A DNA stretch of 64,000 nucleotides from Acidovorax sp. DW039 (GTDB lineage Bacteria > Pseudomonadota > Gammaproteobacteria > Burkholderiales > Burkholderiaceae_C): NCBI RefSeq assembly GCF_037101375.1, contig NZ_AP029019.1, positions 1,550,001-1,614,000 of the forward strand, read 5' to 3'. The translations under genes and the position numbers were made by a program. The notes beneath the pieces are model-generated. The model made no database searches and was not told the DNA's origin. It saw only the letters and a list, made by a program, of their open reading frames with translations. This document shows, piece after piece, positions 34,263 through 45,111 of this stretch (the stretch's first letter is position 1; each line of letters starts with the position of its first letter).

Positions 34263-35537
34263 ATGCATCCCAAAGTTCTCCTTGATGCCTGCGCCGAACT
34301 GGTCAGGCTCACTCTCACGTTTGAACACCCCGCCGACGCGGTGGTTTCCCGTTACTTCCGCGACAACCGGGGCCTGGGGCCCCGCGAGAGGGCCACGCTG
34401 GCCGAAACGGTCTACACCGTGCTGCGCAAGAAGCTGCTGTTCGACCATCTGGCCCCCTCAGGCTCGGGGCCCAAGGAGCGCCGCATGGCCATCCTGGGGT
34501 TCCACGGCCCCCGCGACTTTCTCAAGAGTGCGCTGACCGAGCAGGAGAAGAAGTGGCTTGACCAGTGCGACAGCATCCGCCCGGATGACCTGATGGAACG
34601 CCACCGCCACAACCTGCCCGAGTGGCTGGTGCCGCCGCTCAAGGAGCAACTGGGGGATCAGTTCTGGCCGCTGGCAGAAAGCCTGTCGCAGAACGCACCG
34701 CTGGACCTGCGCGTCAATACCCTCAAAGAAAAAAGGGCGGATGTGCAGAAGGAGCTTGCGCAGGCAGCTATCAAATCAGTAGCGACTCCGTACTCTCCAT
34801 GGGGCTTGCGCATTGAGGGCAAGCCTGCGCTGACCAAGCTCGATGCCTTCACGCGGGGCGCGATCGAGGTGCAGGACGAGGGCTCGCAATTGCTAGCCCT
34901 GCTGCTTGACGCCAAGCGGGGCGAGATGGTGGTGGACTTCTGCGCCGGTGCCGGTGGCAAGACCCTGGCCATTGGTGCCGCCATGCGCAGCACAGGCCGC
35001 CTGTATGCGTTTGACGTGTCGGCCCACCGGCTGGACGCGCTCAAACCCCGCATGGCCCGCAGCGGGTTGTCCAACATCCACCCCGCCGCCATCGCCCACG
35101 AGCGCGATGAGCGCATCAAGCGCCTGGCGGGCAAGATCGACCGGGTGCTGGTGGATGCCCCTTGCTCGGGCCTAGGTACGCTGCGCCGCAATCCAGACCT
35201 GAAGTGGCGCCAGTCTGCCAAGGCAGTGCAGGAGCTGGTGGACAAGCAGACCGCCATCCTGGAAAGCGCTGCCCGCCTGCTCAAGCCCGGGGGGCGCCTG
35301 GTGTATGCCACCTGCAGCATCCTGCCTCAGGAGAACGAAGCTATTGCCCAGGCTTTCAGCGCCGCACACGCTGACTTTGCCGTGCTGGATGCGGGCGAAG
35401 TCCTCACCCAGCTCAAGGTAGAGCAGGCCGCCAGCCTGTGCAGCGGCGGCGAGACGGGGACCACCTACCTGCGCCTGTGGCCCCACCGGCACCAGACGGA
35501 TGGCTTCTTCGCCGCCGTGTGGGAACGCAAGCGTTAA
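34263..35537 (+). CDS. RsmB/NOP-family RNA (cytosine-5) methyltransferase
   Basis: The 424-residue enzyme transfers a methyl group from SAM to C5 of a cytosine, most likely in 16S rRNA. Motif I is VVDFCAGAGGKTLAIGA (about residues 221-237); motif IV with the first catalytic cysteine is VDAPCSGLGTLRR near 300; motif VI with the nucleophile is LVYATCSILPQENE near 350. The N-terminal part is the helical NusB/RsmB-type RNA-binding region. I chose the ATG at 34263, where MHPKVLLDACAELV starts the helical domain. Palindromic repeat copy 5 encodes the segment AQAAIKSVA between these parts. Confidence 0.93.
   Translation: MHPKVLLDACAELVRLTLTFEHPADAVVSRYFRDNRGLGPRERATLAETVYTVLRKKLLFDHLAPSGSGPKERRMAILGFHGPRDFLKSALTEQEKKWLDQCDSIRPDDLMERHRHNLPEWLVPPLKEQLGDQFWPLAESLSQNAPLDLRVNTLKEKRADVQKELAQAAIKSVATPYSPWGLRIEGKPALTKLDAFTRGAIEVQDEGSQLLALLLDAKRGEMVVDFCAGAGGKTLAIGAAMRSTGRLYAFDVSAHRLDALKPRMARSGLSNIHPAAIAHERDERIKRLAGKIDRVLVDAPCSGLGTLRRNPDLKWRQSAKAVQELVDKQTAILESAARLLKPGGRLVYATCSILPQENEAIAQAFSAAHADFAVLDAGEVLTQLKVEQAASLCSGGETGTTYLRLWPHRHQTDGFFAAVWERKR
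34754..34786 (-). repeat. Short palindromic repeat, copy 5 (inside the RsmB-type gene)
   Basis: In reverse orientation the unit reads GCTACTGATTTGATAGCTGC followed by CTGCGCAAG. On the coding strand it is read in frame as A-Q-A-A-I-K-S-V-A, in the same frame as copies 2, 8 and 12. Confidence 0.65.
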
Positions 35538-35697
35538 AACTGCGAACGCAGGCGGGGTTGTGTGAGTCGCTCTCAAGACCCCGCGCCTTGCGGTGAAACC
35601 CTGAACCACCCTGCCGGGTGGATGCCTACAATGGACTGGCACACCATCTGGTGTGGGCCAGTGAGCAGTTTGCCTGCGTGAGAGAGTTGAGGAAGTT

Positions 35698-36912
35698 ATG
35701 TTGTTACCCGATTGGGCGGTACTGAATGCCGCAGTGGACTGGCTGGGCCATGGCCTGTGGGATCTGACCTGGTGGCAGATCGTGCTGTATACCCTGGCCA
35801 CCACCCATGTCACGATTGCCGCCGTGACCATCTTCCTGCACCGGGCGCAGGCCCACCGCGCGCTGGATCTGCACGCCATCCCCTCCCATTTCTTCCGCTT
35901 CTGGCTGTGGGTCGGTACCGGCATGGTGACCAAGGAATGGGTGGCCATCCACCGCAAGCACCACGCCAAATGCGAAACGGTGGACGACCCCCACAGCCCG
36001 CAAACCCGGGGTCTGGACACTGTGATGTGGCGCGGGGCCGAGTTGTACCGGGCTGAGGCCAAAAATGCAGAAACACTGAAAAAGTTCGGTCATGGCACCC
36101 CTGACGACTGGATGGAGCGGAATGTGTACAGCCGCTTTACCTGGCAAGGCGTGGGCCTGATGCTGGTGCTGAACCTGGCGTTGTTTGGCGCTGCAGGTGC
36201 CGCCGTGTGGGCGGTGCAGATGGCGTGGATTCCCTTCTGGGCTGCGGGTGTCGTCAACGGGGTGGGGCACTTCTGGGGATACCGCAACTTTGAGGCGCAA
36301 GACGCCAGCACCAACCTCTCCCCCTGGGGCATCATCATTGGTGGGGAGGAACTGCACAACAACCACCACACCTATCCCACGGCCGCCAAGTTTTCGGTCA
36401 AACCCTACGAATTTGATATTGGCTGGGTCTACATCAGCCTGATGCGCAAGGTGGGCTGGGCCACCGTCAAAAAGGTGCCGCCCAAGCTGCAACTGGGCGA
36501 GGTCAAACCGGTGGCTGATGAAAAGACGCTGGAGGCCCTGATTGCCAACCGCTACGAGATGATGGCCGGTTACGCCCGCGGTGTGCGTCAGGCGTGCAAG
36601 GATGAAATGGCCGCCCTCAAGGCCAGGCATGGAGATGTCTCGGTTCTCAAGGCCGCCAAGCGCTGGCTGCACCGCGATGCTGAGAAAGTGCCGGCGGTGG
36701 CGCTGCCCCAGCTTGCCCAGGTGCGTGCGGCTTATCCTGCCTTGGACAAGATGGTCACCATGCGCGAGGAACTGCGCCAGCTCTGGCTCAACACGTCCCA
36801 GTCGCGTGAGCAGCTGACAGCAGACCTGCAGGCCTGGTGCCGTCGTGCCGAGGAAAGCGGGATCGCTGCCCTGCGTGATTTCTCGCTACGCCTGCGATCT
36901 GCCCAGGCCTGA
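35698..36912 (+). CDS. Membrane fatty acid desaturase (delta-9 acyl-lipid type)
   Basis: The 404-residue membrane di-iron desaturase has all three histidine boxes: HRAQAHR (48-54), HRKHH (85-89) and HNNHH (about 219-223). Hydrophobic segments lie near residues 25-45, 65-80 and 150-185. It would introduce a double bond into saturated acyl chains of membrane lipids. The C-terminal 130 residues are a soluble helical extension. The gene stops 27 bp inside the convergent DUF2917 gene. Confidence 0.93.
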   Translation: MLLPDWAVLNAAVDWLGHGLWDLTWWQIVLYTLATTHVTIAAVTIFLHRAQAHRALDLHAIPSHFFRFWLWVGTGMVTKEWVAIHRKHHAKCETVDDPHSPQTRGLDTVMWRGAELYRAEAKNAETLKKFGHGTPDDWMERNVYSRFTWQGVGLMLVLNLALFGAAGAAVWAVQMAWIPFWAAGVVNGVGHFWGYRNFEAQDASTNLSPWGIIIGGEELHNNHHTYPTAAKFSVKPYEFDIGWVYISLMRKVGWATVKKVPPKLQLGEVKPVADEKTLEALIANRYEMMAGYARGVRQACKDEMAALKARHGDVSVLKAAKRWLHRDAEKVPAVALPQLAQVRAAYPALDKMVTMREELRQLWLNTSQSREQLTADLQAWCRRAEESGIAALRDFSLRLRSAQA

Positions 36913-37302
36913 TTTGCCGCGCTGGGGCACGCCACGGCTCCAGCGCTGAAATTTCATCCATGCCCGGCGCAGGGCGTGGATGAGTTTGCTCACTTCCCAC
37001 GCCGGGTCTGCAGCAGGCTCGGTGCACAGCAGCCGTGCCATGCCTTCGCCCCGGTGCTGCAGGCGCACCCATGTCGCGGATTCGTCTGCGTCGACCTCCA
37101 GAATCTGGCCCGGGTGCAACGTCAGTGTTCTTGCTGCCAACACCTGTCCGTACAGCAGCGGCCCCAGCGATGCTTCCACGCTGCCTTCAAGGACCTGCAA
37201 GCTTGCCCCCTTGCGCAGGCAAGTCAGCACGGGCTGGCAGTTTCCGATCTGCAGGGTGAAGGAGGAGGGTGGGACGCTCTGGATGGTGTGCTGGGGCTGC
37301 AT
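36886..37302 (-). CDS. DUF2917 domain protein
   Basis: The 138-residue protein has a beta-rich segment (FTLQIGNCQPVLTCLRKGAS, LQVLEGSVEASLGPLLYG, LTLHPGQILEVD) matching the DUF2917 pattern of a small cupin-like barrel. A basic C-terminal tail follows. Function is unknown. The ATG at 37302 has an AAGGAG site. It is divergent from the MocR regulator at 37522, which may control it, and its 3' end overlaps the desaturase gene. Confidence 0.8.
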   Translation of the reverse strand: MQPQHTIQSVPPSSFTLQIGNCQPVLTCLRKGASLQVLEGSVEASLGPLLYGQVLAARTLTLHPGQILEVDADESATWVRLQHRGEGMARLLCTEPAADPAWEVSKLIHALRRAWMKFQRWSRGVPQRGKSGLGRSQA

Positions 37303-37429
37303 GGAGGCTCCTTTGGTGCAGAAACAAGGGCCTCCAGCGTAAAAAAAGTGCGGCTTTTGCGGCAGACACACAGCGGGTCACTGGCAGGTAGAACAGTTGC
37401 TCTCTTGCGCGTGCTGTTATGGTGCAGAT

Positions 37430-37497
37430 GCGCCTGTTCTGTATCTGTTGCGTTGGCTGCCGCGCAGGCATGATCGTTGTCGTCCCTGAACAGGCGC
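37430..37497. promoter_or_regulatory. Paired inverted sites between the DUF2917 and MocR genes
   Basis: GCGCCTGTTC (37430-37439) and its exact complement GAACAGGCGC (37488-37497) are 48 bp apart, in the control region between two divergent genes. MocR regulators often bind spaced sites near their own gene, so this pair is a candidate operator. Confidence 0.45.
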
Positions 37498-37521
37498 TGA
37501 TCGACAGACTTCGTGCTTGCC

Positions 37522-39024
37522 ATGACCCGTTCTGAAAACCGCACCGATTCCCCCCGTTATCGCCGTCTGGCTGCTTTGTATGAGCAGGCCATTGCGTCCG
37601 GCAGCCTGCAGCCTGGTATGCGTCTGCCTTCGGTGCGTGAGCTGTGCCAGCGCCATGACATCAGCCTGACCACCGCGCTGCAGGTGCTGCGTCATCTGGA
37701 GTCACAGGGCTGCGTGGAAGCGCGTGAGCGCGTGGGCTACTTCGTGCGGGAGCGGGGTGGCATGGCATTGCCCCGGGCGCGCGAGCCCGAGTTGCACGAA
37801 CCCCTGCCCAGCGACCCCCGTGTGTTTGCGGGCATCAACGAGCGCATCTCCCTGTTTCTGGACAAGGCCCGCAGGGCAGGCCCCTTGCCGCTGGACCTGG
37901 GCAGTGCCATGCCGGCGCCGAGCCTGTTTGACGCGCAGGCCCTCAACCGGTTGGCGCACACGCTGCTGCGTGAGCAGCCGGACATTCTGGTCTACGGCCC
38001 CTCGGCCCCTACCACCCATCCCGAGTTTCAGCAGGCCATGGCGCGCCATGCGCTGGGTTTTGGGTTGAGCATTGCGCCGTCTGATGTGAGCGCCACACTG
38101 GGCAATTCCGAGGCGGTCAATCTGGCGCTGGATGCTGTGGCGGAGCCGGGCGACGTGATTGCAGTGGAGTCGCCAACGTTCTTTGGCATCTTGCAGGCCA
38201 TCGAGGTGCGAGGCCTGCGTGCGCTGGAAATCCCGTGCAGCCCCCATACCGGCATGTCCCTGGAAGCGCTGGAACTGGCGGCACGCAATGAGCCGCGCCT
38301 CAAGGCCGTGGTGGTCGTGCCACATTTGCAAATGCCCCAGGGCAGTGTCATGCCTGACAGCCACAAGCAGCGGCTGGTCGCCTTGTGTGTGGAGTACGGT
38401 TTGGCGCTGATTGAAGACGATATCTACCGGGAGTTTGTGGAATCGCCTCACCCGCTACGCCCTGTCAAGGCGTGGGACCAACCCGGAGATGCCGGGCAGG
38501 TGATCTATTGCGCCTCACTCAGCAAGAGCTTTGCACCGGGCTTGCGCCAAGGGTGGATGAGTGCAGGCCGTTGGCATGCGCGTGTGCAGATGCTCAAGTT
38601 TGCGAGCACGCGCAACATGCAGACATGGTCACAACTGCTGGCGGCGCGCAGTGTGAATTCCCCCGGCTATGAACGCCACTTGCGCCGCATGCGCGTGCAA
38701 CTGCGCTTGCAGCGCGAGCAGGCGGCACGGGCGATTGCACGCTACTTTCCACAAGGCACTCGGTTGAGCCTTCCGCCCGGCGGGCTCAGCCTGTGGCTGG
38801 AGTTGCCCGAGGGTATCTCGACCACCTTGCTGTATGACCAAGCGCTGCGTGCCGGAATACGCACCGCGCCAGGACCCATGTTCTCCAACACAGGGCGGTA
38901 CGAGCATTTTTTGCGTCTGAGCTGCGGCATGCCGTTCACACCCCAGGTGGAGGCGGGTTATCGCACGCTGGGTGAGCTGATGGACCAGCAGTTGCAGCAG
39001 CCTCGGATTCACCGGGCTGCTTGA
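37522..39024 (+). CDS. MocR-type GntR/aminotransferase fusion regulator
   Basis: The 500-residue fusion has an N-terminal GntR winged helix (RLPSVRELCQRHDISLTTAL, about 36-55) and a C-terminal fold-type I PLP aminotransferase-like domain. The probable Schiff-base lysine is in SLSKSFAPGLRQGW (about residue 335). The related PdxR regulator senses PLP itself; others sense amino acid derivatives. The ATG at 37522 is preferred to a GTG three codons earlier. It is divergent from the DUF2917 gene. Confidence 0.92.
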   Translation: MTRSENRTDSPRYRRLAALYEQAIASGSLQPGMRLPSVRELCQRHDISLTTALQVLRHLESQGCVEARERVGYFVRERGGMALPRAREPELHEPLPSDPRVFAGINERISLFLDKARRAGPLPLDLGSAMPAPSLFDAQALNRLAHTLLREQPDILVYGPSAPTTHPEFQQAMARHALGFGLSIAPSDVSATLGNSEAVNLALDAVAEPGDVIAVESPTFFGILQAIEVRGLRALEIPCSPHTGMSLEALELAARNEPRLKAVVVVPHLQMPQGSVMPDSHKQRLVALCVEYGLALIEDDIYREFVESPHPLRPVKAWDQPGDAGQVIYCASLSKSFAPGLRQGWMSAGRWHARVQMLKFASTRNMQTWSQLLAARSVNSPGYERHLRRMRVQLRLQREQAARAIARYFPQGTRLSLPPGGLSLWLELPEGISTTLLYDQALRAGIRTAPGPMFSNTGRYEHFLRLSCGMPFTPQVEAGYRTLGELMDQQLQQPRIHRAA

Positions 39025-39125
39025 GCCACATCGCTGGCTGTTCCACAGCAGCGAGCGTCAAAACGGGCATAAAAAAACCGCCAAGCATTGCTGCCGGGCG
39101 GCTTTTTTGGGGGCAACGGGCTGAA

Positions 39126-39296
39126 TTACTTCAGCTTCATTTCCTTGTATTCCACATGCTTGCGAGCCTTGGGATCAAATTTCATGATCAGCATCTTCTC
39201 GGGCATGGTCTTCTTGTTCTTGGTCGTCGTGTAGAAGTGGCCGGTACCCGCAGTGGATTCCAGCTTGATCTTGTCGCGTCCGCCTTTGCTTGCCAT
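39126..39296 (-). CDS. rpmG: 50S ribosomal protein L33
   Basis: The 56-residue basic protein begins [20 protein letters not shown] and ends with [12 protein letters not shown], as in L33. It lacks the four zinc cysteines seen in some paralogues (C- form), so it does not need zinc. It is the second gene of the rpmB-rpmG pair, 14 bp downstream. Confidence 0.96.
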   Translation of the reverse strand: MASKGGRDKIKLESTAGTGHFYTTTKNKKTMPEKMLIMKFDPKARKHVEYKEMKLK

Positions 39297-39310
39297 GATG
39301 GTGCTACTCC

Positions 39311-39544
39311 TTAAGCCTGGCCACGTGCACGCAGGTCTGCGAGCACGGAGTCGATACCGTTCTTGTCGATCAAACGCAGGGCAGCGCTGGAAACGCGCAG
39401 GCGAACCCAACGGTTTTCGCTTTCCACCCAGAAACGGCGATATTGCAGGTTCGGCAGGAACCGGCGCTTGGTTTTGTTGTTGGCGTGGGAAACGTTGTTC
39501 CCGACCATGGGCTTCTTGCCCGTTACGTCGCAGACGCGTGCCAT
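39311..39544 (-). CDS. rpmB: 50S ribosomal protein L28
   Basis: The 77-residue protein begins [20 protein letters not shown] and has the family's basic [18 protein letters not shown] segment. It is co-transcribed with rpmG from a strong promoter whose -10 is TATAAT at 39706-39711 on the minus strand. Confidence 0.97.
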   Translation of the reverse strand: MARVCDVTGKKPMVGNNVSHANNKTKRRFLPNLQYRRFWVESENRWVRLRVSSAALRLIDKNGIDSVLADLRARGQA

Positions 39545-39705
39545 GAGGACACTCCGATACTTTTATAACGGCCGCTCGCTGGGCCCCGGAGTCGTTGTCC
39601 CCAGGATGGCTTGCGGCCTCACCTCGCCAGAAAGGGTGGCGGTAACCCGATTGTTGAAACCAAAAAACCCGCTGCATGAACGGGCTGGATTCAGCAAAGC
39701 CGCAG

Positions 39706-41007
<1,302 letters not shown>

Positions 41008-41685
41008 ATGTCGACGATGTTGTCCAACCTCGACCTGCTGCGCAGGGTGCCGTTGTTTTCACTGCTGACAGTGACACAGGCCGAGGTGATCAGCGGTGCC
41101 GTGACCAAACGCCGTTTCAAGCGCGGAGAGGTCTTGGTGGAGCAGGGGCAAAAGTCCAACGCGCTGGCCATTTTGCTGACGGGGCGTGCCCGGGTGGTCT
41201 CTGCCGACAACCGCGGCCGCGAAGTCATTCTTGCCACGCTCGGGCCAGGGGACTACATCGGCGAGATGAGCATCATCGACAACGAGCCGCACTCGGCCAC
41301 CGTGCGAGCTGAAGTACAGACGGATGTGCTCTTGCTGGGACGTAACGACTTTGCCCGTTGCCTGTCTGAAAACGCATCCATGTCGCTGGTGGTGATGCGC
41401 GGGCTGGTCAAGCGGCTGCGCCATGCAGACCGAAAAATTGAGTCACTGGCGTTACTGGATGTGTATGGGCGGGTGGCCCATGCCCTTCTGGATTTTGCGG
41501 TGCAGGATGCCCAGGGCCAGTGGATCATCCGCGAGAAAATCTCGCGCCAGGATCTGGCCAAGATGGTGGGTGCGTCCCGTGAGATGGTCAGCCGCGTGAT
41601 GAAGGACCTGGAGGAGCGCGCATTTATCCAGACGCTCCCCAACGGGGCCACGCTGCTCAAGGAGCGACTGAACGCACTGAACTGA
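41008..41685 (+). CDS. Crp/Fnr-family transcriptional regulator
   Basis: The 225-residue regulator has a cyclic-nucleotide-binding beta-roll (GEVLVEQGQKSNALAILLTG; LGPGDYIGEMSIID) with the PBC-like SATVRAEV, and a C-terminal helix-turn-helix near residues 170-200 (ISRQDLAKMVGASREMVSRV). It has no cysteines in an Fnr pattern, so it is more Crp-like than Fnr-like. The effector is unknown. The start at 41008 follows GGGAGAAG. It stands just before ftsK, an order shared by other betaproteobacteria. Confidence 0.92.
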   Translation: MSTMLSNLDLLRRVPLFSLLTVTQAEVISGAVTKRRFKRGEVLVEQGQKSNALAILLTGRARVVSADNRGREVILATLGPGDYIGEMSIIDNEPHSATVRAEVQTDVLLLGRNDFARCLSENASMSLVVMRGLVKRLRHADRKIESLALLDVYGRVAHALLDFAVQDAQGQWIIREKISRQDLAKMVGASREMVSRVMKDLEERAFIQTLPNGATLLKERLNALN

Positions 41686-41778
41686 GGTGTACTGAACTGC
41701 GGTGAATGGCGTGCGCACGGCCCTGCTGGAGCTGCCAGCGCCCACCCGCCCATGGGGTAAGCTCGCCCGGCACGTTTT

Positions 41779-44112
41779 ATGACTTATTCCCTCAATACCT
41801 TGAATGCATCTGCGGCGGCCAAATCGCCCCCCCGCACCGGCGTTGCCCGGTTCGGGCATGAAGTGAGTCTGCTGGTGGGGCTGCTGGCCCTGGTTTTCTG
41901 GCTGCTGGCGCTGATCAGCTACTCGGCCCAGGATCCCTCCTGGTCTTCTTCCGGGGTCAGTTCATCACGCATGGTGTCCAACTGGGCGGGGCGCCTGGGT
42001 GCCTGGCTGGCGGACGGCAGCTACTTTGCGATGGGCTTTTCGGTGTGGTGGTGCGTGGCGGCCGCCATCTGCGCGTGGTTTGCATCTTTGGCCCGCTGGA
42101 TGCGTGGCGGGGAGATGCCCCCCGATGCGCCTACGCCCGCTGTGCGCAGGCTGGTGTTCTGGGTGGGCTTGGCGCTGCTGGTCAGTGCCAGCTCTGCACT
42201 GGAATGGTCGCGCCTGTATCGCTTCGAGCCTTATCTTCCCGGTGGGCATGGCGGTGGTGTGCTGGGCTACACCATGGGCCTGAACAGCATGAAATGGCTC
42301 GGCTTCACCGGGTCGGGGCTGGTCTGCATCGTCTTGCTGGTGCTGGGTGCCTCCATGGTGTTCCGTTTCTCCTGGGGGCGCGTGGCGGAATGGCTGGGCG
42401 GGCGCATTGATGCCCTGGTTCAGTCCCGTCTGGCCCAGCGTGAAGTGGCCAAAGACGTGGCCGTGGGCCGCAAGGCGGCGCGCGAGCGCGCAGTGGTGGT
42501 GCGTGAAGAGCGCACCGAAAGCGAAGAGCACCACCCCGAGCCCGTGCAGATCATCGAGCCCGTATTGGTGGATGCACCGCAAAGCACCCGCGTCGTGAAA
42601 GAGCGGCAAAAGCCCCTGTTCACCGACATGCCCGACAGCAAGCTGCCGATGGTGGACCTGCTGGACGGCCCACAACAGAAGCAGGAAACCGTCTCTGCCG
42701 ACACGCTGGAGATGACCAGCCGCCTGATCGAGAAGAAGCTCAAGGACTTTGGCGTGGAAGTGCGCGTGGTGGCCGCCATGCCCGGCCCCGTGATCACACG
42801 CTACGAGATCGAACCCGCTACGGGCGTGAAGGGTTCGCAGATTGTGGGTTTGGCCAAAGACTTGGCCCGCTCGCTCAGCCTCGTGTCCATCCGGGTGGTG
42901 GAGACCATTCCGGGCAAGAACTACATGGCGCTGGAGCTGCCCAACGCCAAGCGCCAGTCGATTCGTCTGTCCGAAATCCTGGGCTCGCAGATTTACCACG
43001 AGGCCAAGAGCATGCTCACCATGGGGCTGGGCAAGGACATTGTGGGCAACCCGGTGGTGGCCGACCTGGCCAAGATGCCCCATGTGCTGGTGGCCGGTAC
43101 CACGGGCTCGGGCAAGTCGGTGGGGATCAACGCCATGATCCTCTCGCTGCTCTACAAGGCCGAGGCGCGCGATGTGCGCCTGTTGATGATCGACCCTAAG
43201 ATGCTGGAAATGTCCGTCTACGAAGGCATTCCACATCTGCTGGCCCCGGTGGTCACGGACATGAAGCAGGCCGCCCATGGCTTGAACTGGTGCGTGGCCG
43301 AGATGGAGCGCCGCTACAAGCTCATGTCCAAGCTGGGTGTGCGCAACCTGGCGGGCTACAACGCCAAGATCGACGAAGCCAAAGCCAAGGAAGAGTTCAT
43401 CTACAACCCCTTCAGCCTCACGCCCGAAGAGCCCGAGCCGCTGCAGCGTCTGCCGCACATCGTGGTCATCATCGACGAGCTGGCCGACCTGATGATGGTG
43501 GTGGGCAAGAAGATTGAAGAGCTGATTGCCCGCCTGGCGCAGAAGGCGCGGGCGGCCGGTATTCACCTGATCCTGGCCACCCAGCGCCCCAGCGTGGATG
43601 TGATCACCGGCCTGATCAAGGCCAACATACCCACCCGCATTGCGTTCCAGGTCAGCAGCAAGATTGACAGCCGCACCATCCTCGACCAGATGGGGGCCGA
43701 AGCCCTGCTGGGCATGGGTGACATGCTCTACATGGCCAGCGGCACCGGCTTGCCGATCCGCGTGCATGGTGCCTTCGTGTCGGACGAAGAAGTACACCGT
43801 GTCGTCAGTTACCTCAAGGAACAAGGGGAGCCGGACTACATAGAGGGCGTGCTCGAAGGCGGAACTGTGGACGGTGACGGTGATCTGTCTGGAGACGGTG
43901 GGGGTGAAGGTGGCGAAAAAGACCCCATGTATGACCAGGCGGTCGAGGTGGTGCTGAAAGACCGCAAGGCCAGCATCTCCTACGTGCAGCGCAAGCTGCG
44001 CATCGGCTACAACCGCTCGGCCCGCCTGCTCGAAGACATGGAGAAAGCCGGTCTTGTCAGTGCCCTCACCGCCAGCGGCCAGCGCGAAGTGCTGGTGCCC
44101 GCCCGCGAATAA
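41779..44112 (+). CDS. ftsK: DNA translocase FtsK
   Basis: FtsK couples chromosome segregation to division. The 777-residue form has four N-terminal transmembrane helices (about 30-220), a linker of only about 100 residues, much shorter than in E. coli, and a motor domain with Walker [12 protein letters not shown] near 440 and Walker [16 protein letters not shown] near 560. The C-terminal gamma winged helix for KOPS recognition is at about 710-777 ([20 protein letters not shown]). The length is typical of short betaproteobacterial FtsK. lolA and rarA follow. Confidence 0.97.
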   Translation: MTYSLNTLNASAAAKSPPRTGVARFGHEVSLLVGLLALVFWLLALISYSAQDPSWSSSGVSSSRMVSNWAGRLGAWLADGSYFAMGFSVWWCVAAAICAWFASLARWMRGGEMPPDAPTPAVRRLVFWVGLALLVSASSALEWSRLYRFEPYLPGGHGGGVLGYTMGLNSMKWLGFTGSGLVCIVLLVLGASMVFRFSWGRVAEWLGGRIDALVQSRLAQREVAKDVAVGRKAARERAVVVREERTESEEHHPEPVQIIEPVLVDAPQSTRVVKERQKPLFTDMPDSKLPMVDLLDGPQQKQETVSADTLEMTSRLIEKKLKDFGVEVRVVAAMPGPVITRYEIEPATGVKGSQIVGLAKDLARSLSLVSIRVVETIPGKNYMALELPNAKRQSIRLSEILGSQIYHEAKSMLTMGLGKDIVGNPVVADLAKMPHVLVAGTTGSGKSVGINAMILSLLYKAEARDVRLLMIDPKMLEMSVYEGIPHLLAPVVTDMKQAAHGLNWCVAEMERRYKLMSKLGVRNLAGYNAKIDEAKAKEEFIYNPFSLTPEEPEPLQRLPHIVVIIDELADLMMVVGKKIEELIARLAQKARAAGIHLILATQRPSVDVITGLIKANIPTRIAFQVSSKIDSRTILDQMGAEALLGMGDMLYMASGTGLPIRVHGAFVSDEEVHRVVSYLKEQGEPDYIEGVLEGGTVDGDGDLSGDGGGEGGEKDPMYDQAVEVVLKDRKASISYVQRKLRIGYNRSARLLEDMEKAGLVSALTASGQREVLVPARE

Positions 44113-44177
44113 CCGGGTCAGTCACGGAGGCAAGACAGGATCCTGGATTCCGTCCCTCCGTTCACACAAGGAACTGC

Positions 44178-44810
44178 ATGAAGAAGAAATTTGCTGCAAT
44201 TTTGATAGCTGCCAGCTCTGGTTCTGCAAGCGCTGACGGGCTAAAAAGCCTGGAAACCTTCATGAAGGGCGTGCACACCGGCAAGGCAGAGTTCACGCAG
44301 GTGGTCACCTCGCCTCCTAAAGACGGGCAGGCTGCACGCAGCAAAACTTCGAGCGGCACGTTCGAATTCCAGCGGCCCGGGCGCTTCAAGTTCGTCTACC
44401 AGAAGCCTTTTGAACAAACCATCGTGGCCGATGGTCAAACCCTGTGGTTGCTGGATGTGGACCTGAACCAGGTCACCCAGCGCTCGCAGGCGCAGGCGCT
44501 GGGCTCCACGCCCGCAGCACTGATTGCCTCTGCGGCCGACATTGCTGCCCTCAAGGCAGACTTCACCCTCGAATCGGCCCCGGACCAGGATGGCCTGCAA
44601 TGGGTACAGGCCAGCCCCAAGGCCAAGGACGGGCAACTGCAGAGCGTGCGCGTGGGCTTTGCGGGGGAGCAGTTGGCGGCCCTCGACATTGTGGACAGCT
44701 TTGGCCAGCGTTCGGCCATCCGCTTCAAGGGGATGCAGGTCAATCCCTCCTTGCCAGCAGGCACCTTTCAGTTCAAGCCTCCAGCCGGGGCTGATGTGGT
44801 CAAGCAGTAA
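44178..44810 (+). CDS. lolA: Outer-membrane lipoprotein chaperone LolA
   Basis: LolA carries lipoproteins across the periplasm from LolCDE to LolB. The 210-residue precursor has an N-terminal signal peptide, MKKKFAAILIAASSGSASA, cleaved before DGLKSLETF. The mature protein has the family pattern SSGTFEFQRPGRFKFVYQKP (about residues 56-75) and ADGQTLWLLDVDLNQV. Most of the signal peptide is encoded by palindromic repeat copy 6. It lies 65 bp after ftsK and 302 bp before rarA. Confidence 0.95.
   Translation: MKKKFAAILIAASSGSASADGLKSLETFMKGVHTGKAEFTQVVTSPPKDGQAARSKTSSGTFEFQRPGRFKFVYQKPFEQTIVADGQTLWLLDVDLNQVTQRSQAQALGSTPAALIASAADIAALKADFTLESAPDQDGLQWVQASPKAKDGQLQSVRVGFAGEQLAALDIVDSFGQRSAIRFKGMQVNPSLPAGTFQFKPPAGADVVKQ
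44193..44247 (+). repeat. Short palindromic repeat, copy 6 (inside lolA, encoding the signal peptide)
   Basis: The unit begins GCTGCAATTTTGATAGCTGC, continues through CAGCTCTGG and ends with CAAGCGCTGACGGGCTAAAAA. Both halves of the family consensus are present. It is read in the sense frame as A-A-I-L-I-A-A-S, which supplies the hydrophobic core. Confidence 0.7.
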
Positions 44811-45111
44811 GCGCGTCAGTACGAGGTGATGCGGCGCGGTTTGCGCGCCACTCGTCCTCGTGACTCCCGTTGAGGTCTGCTGTGCCTTGGTAGGTGATGG
44901 CCGTGGCTTGTGATGAGAAGTGCCTGAGTCGCGTTGGCTTCATCGGCTTGCAGCAGTCAGCAGCCGCTTTGCCAAAGTGACTCGATGCTATATTTAAGAT
45001 AGCTGGCTGCGCTTTGTTTTCAAGCGCGGCCAGCTGTTTTGTCTCTGGTTTTGTTTCTCCTTTTCCAGCAGGCTCTCATCCGGGGCGGCTGTTGGCCTCA
45101 TCTCTTTGCTT
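44811..45111. other. 301-bp region between lolA and rarA
   Basis: No gene is seen. It contains palindromic repeat copy 7 at 44987-45040. The first 170 bases show nothing I can name. Confidence 0.45.
44987..45040 (+). repeat. Short palindromic repeat, copy 7 (intergenic, lolA / rarA)
   Basis: The unit begins GCTATATTTAAGATAGCTGG. Arms at 45001-45014 and 45022-45035 pair over 14 bp with one mismatch around a 7-nt loop; GTTTTGTC follows. Confidence 0.8.

Noticed and set aside
35340..35400. Another coding copy of the repeat in the RsmB-type gene (AIAQAFSAAHADF)
   Set aside because: The residues follow the normal RsmB family pattern at that position, and the DNA lacks the TAGC and paired arms.
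41965..43824. A 619-residue minus-strand frame inside ftsK
   Set aside because: Antisense to a full FtsK; rich in His/Gly/Gln, no recognisable domain.
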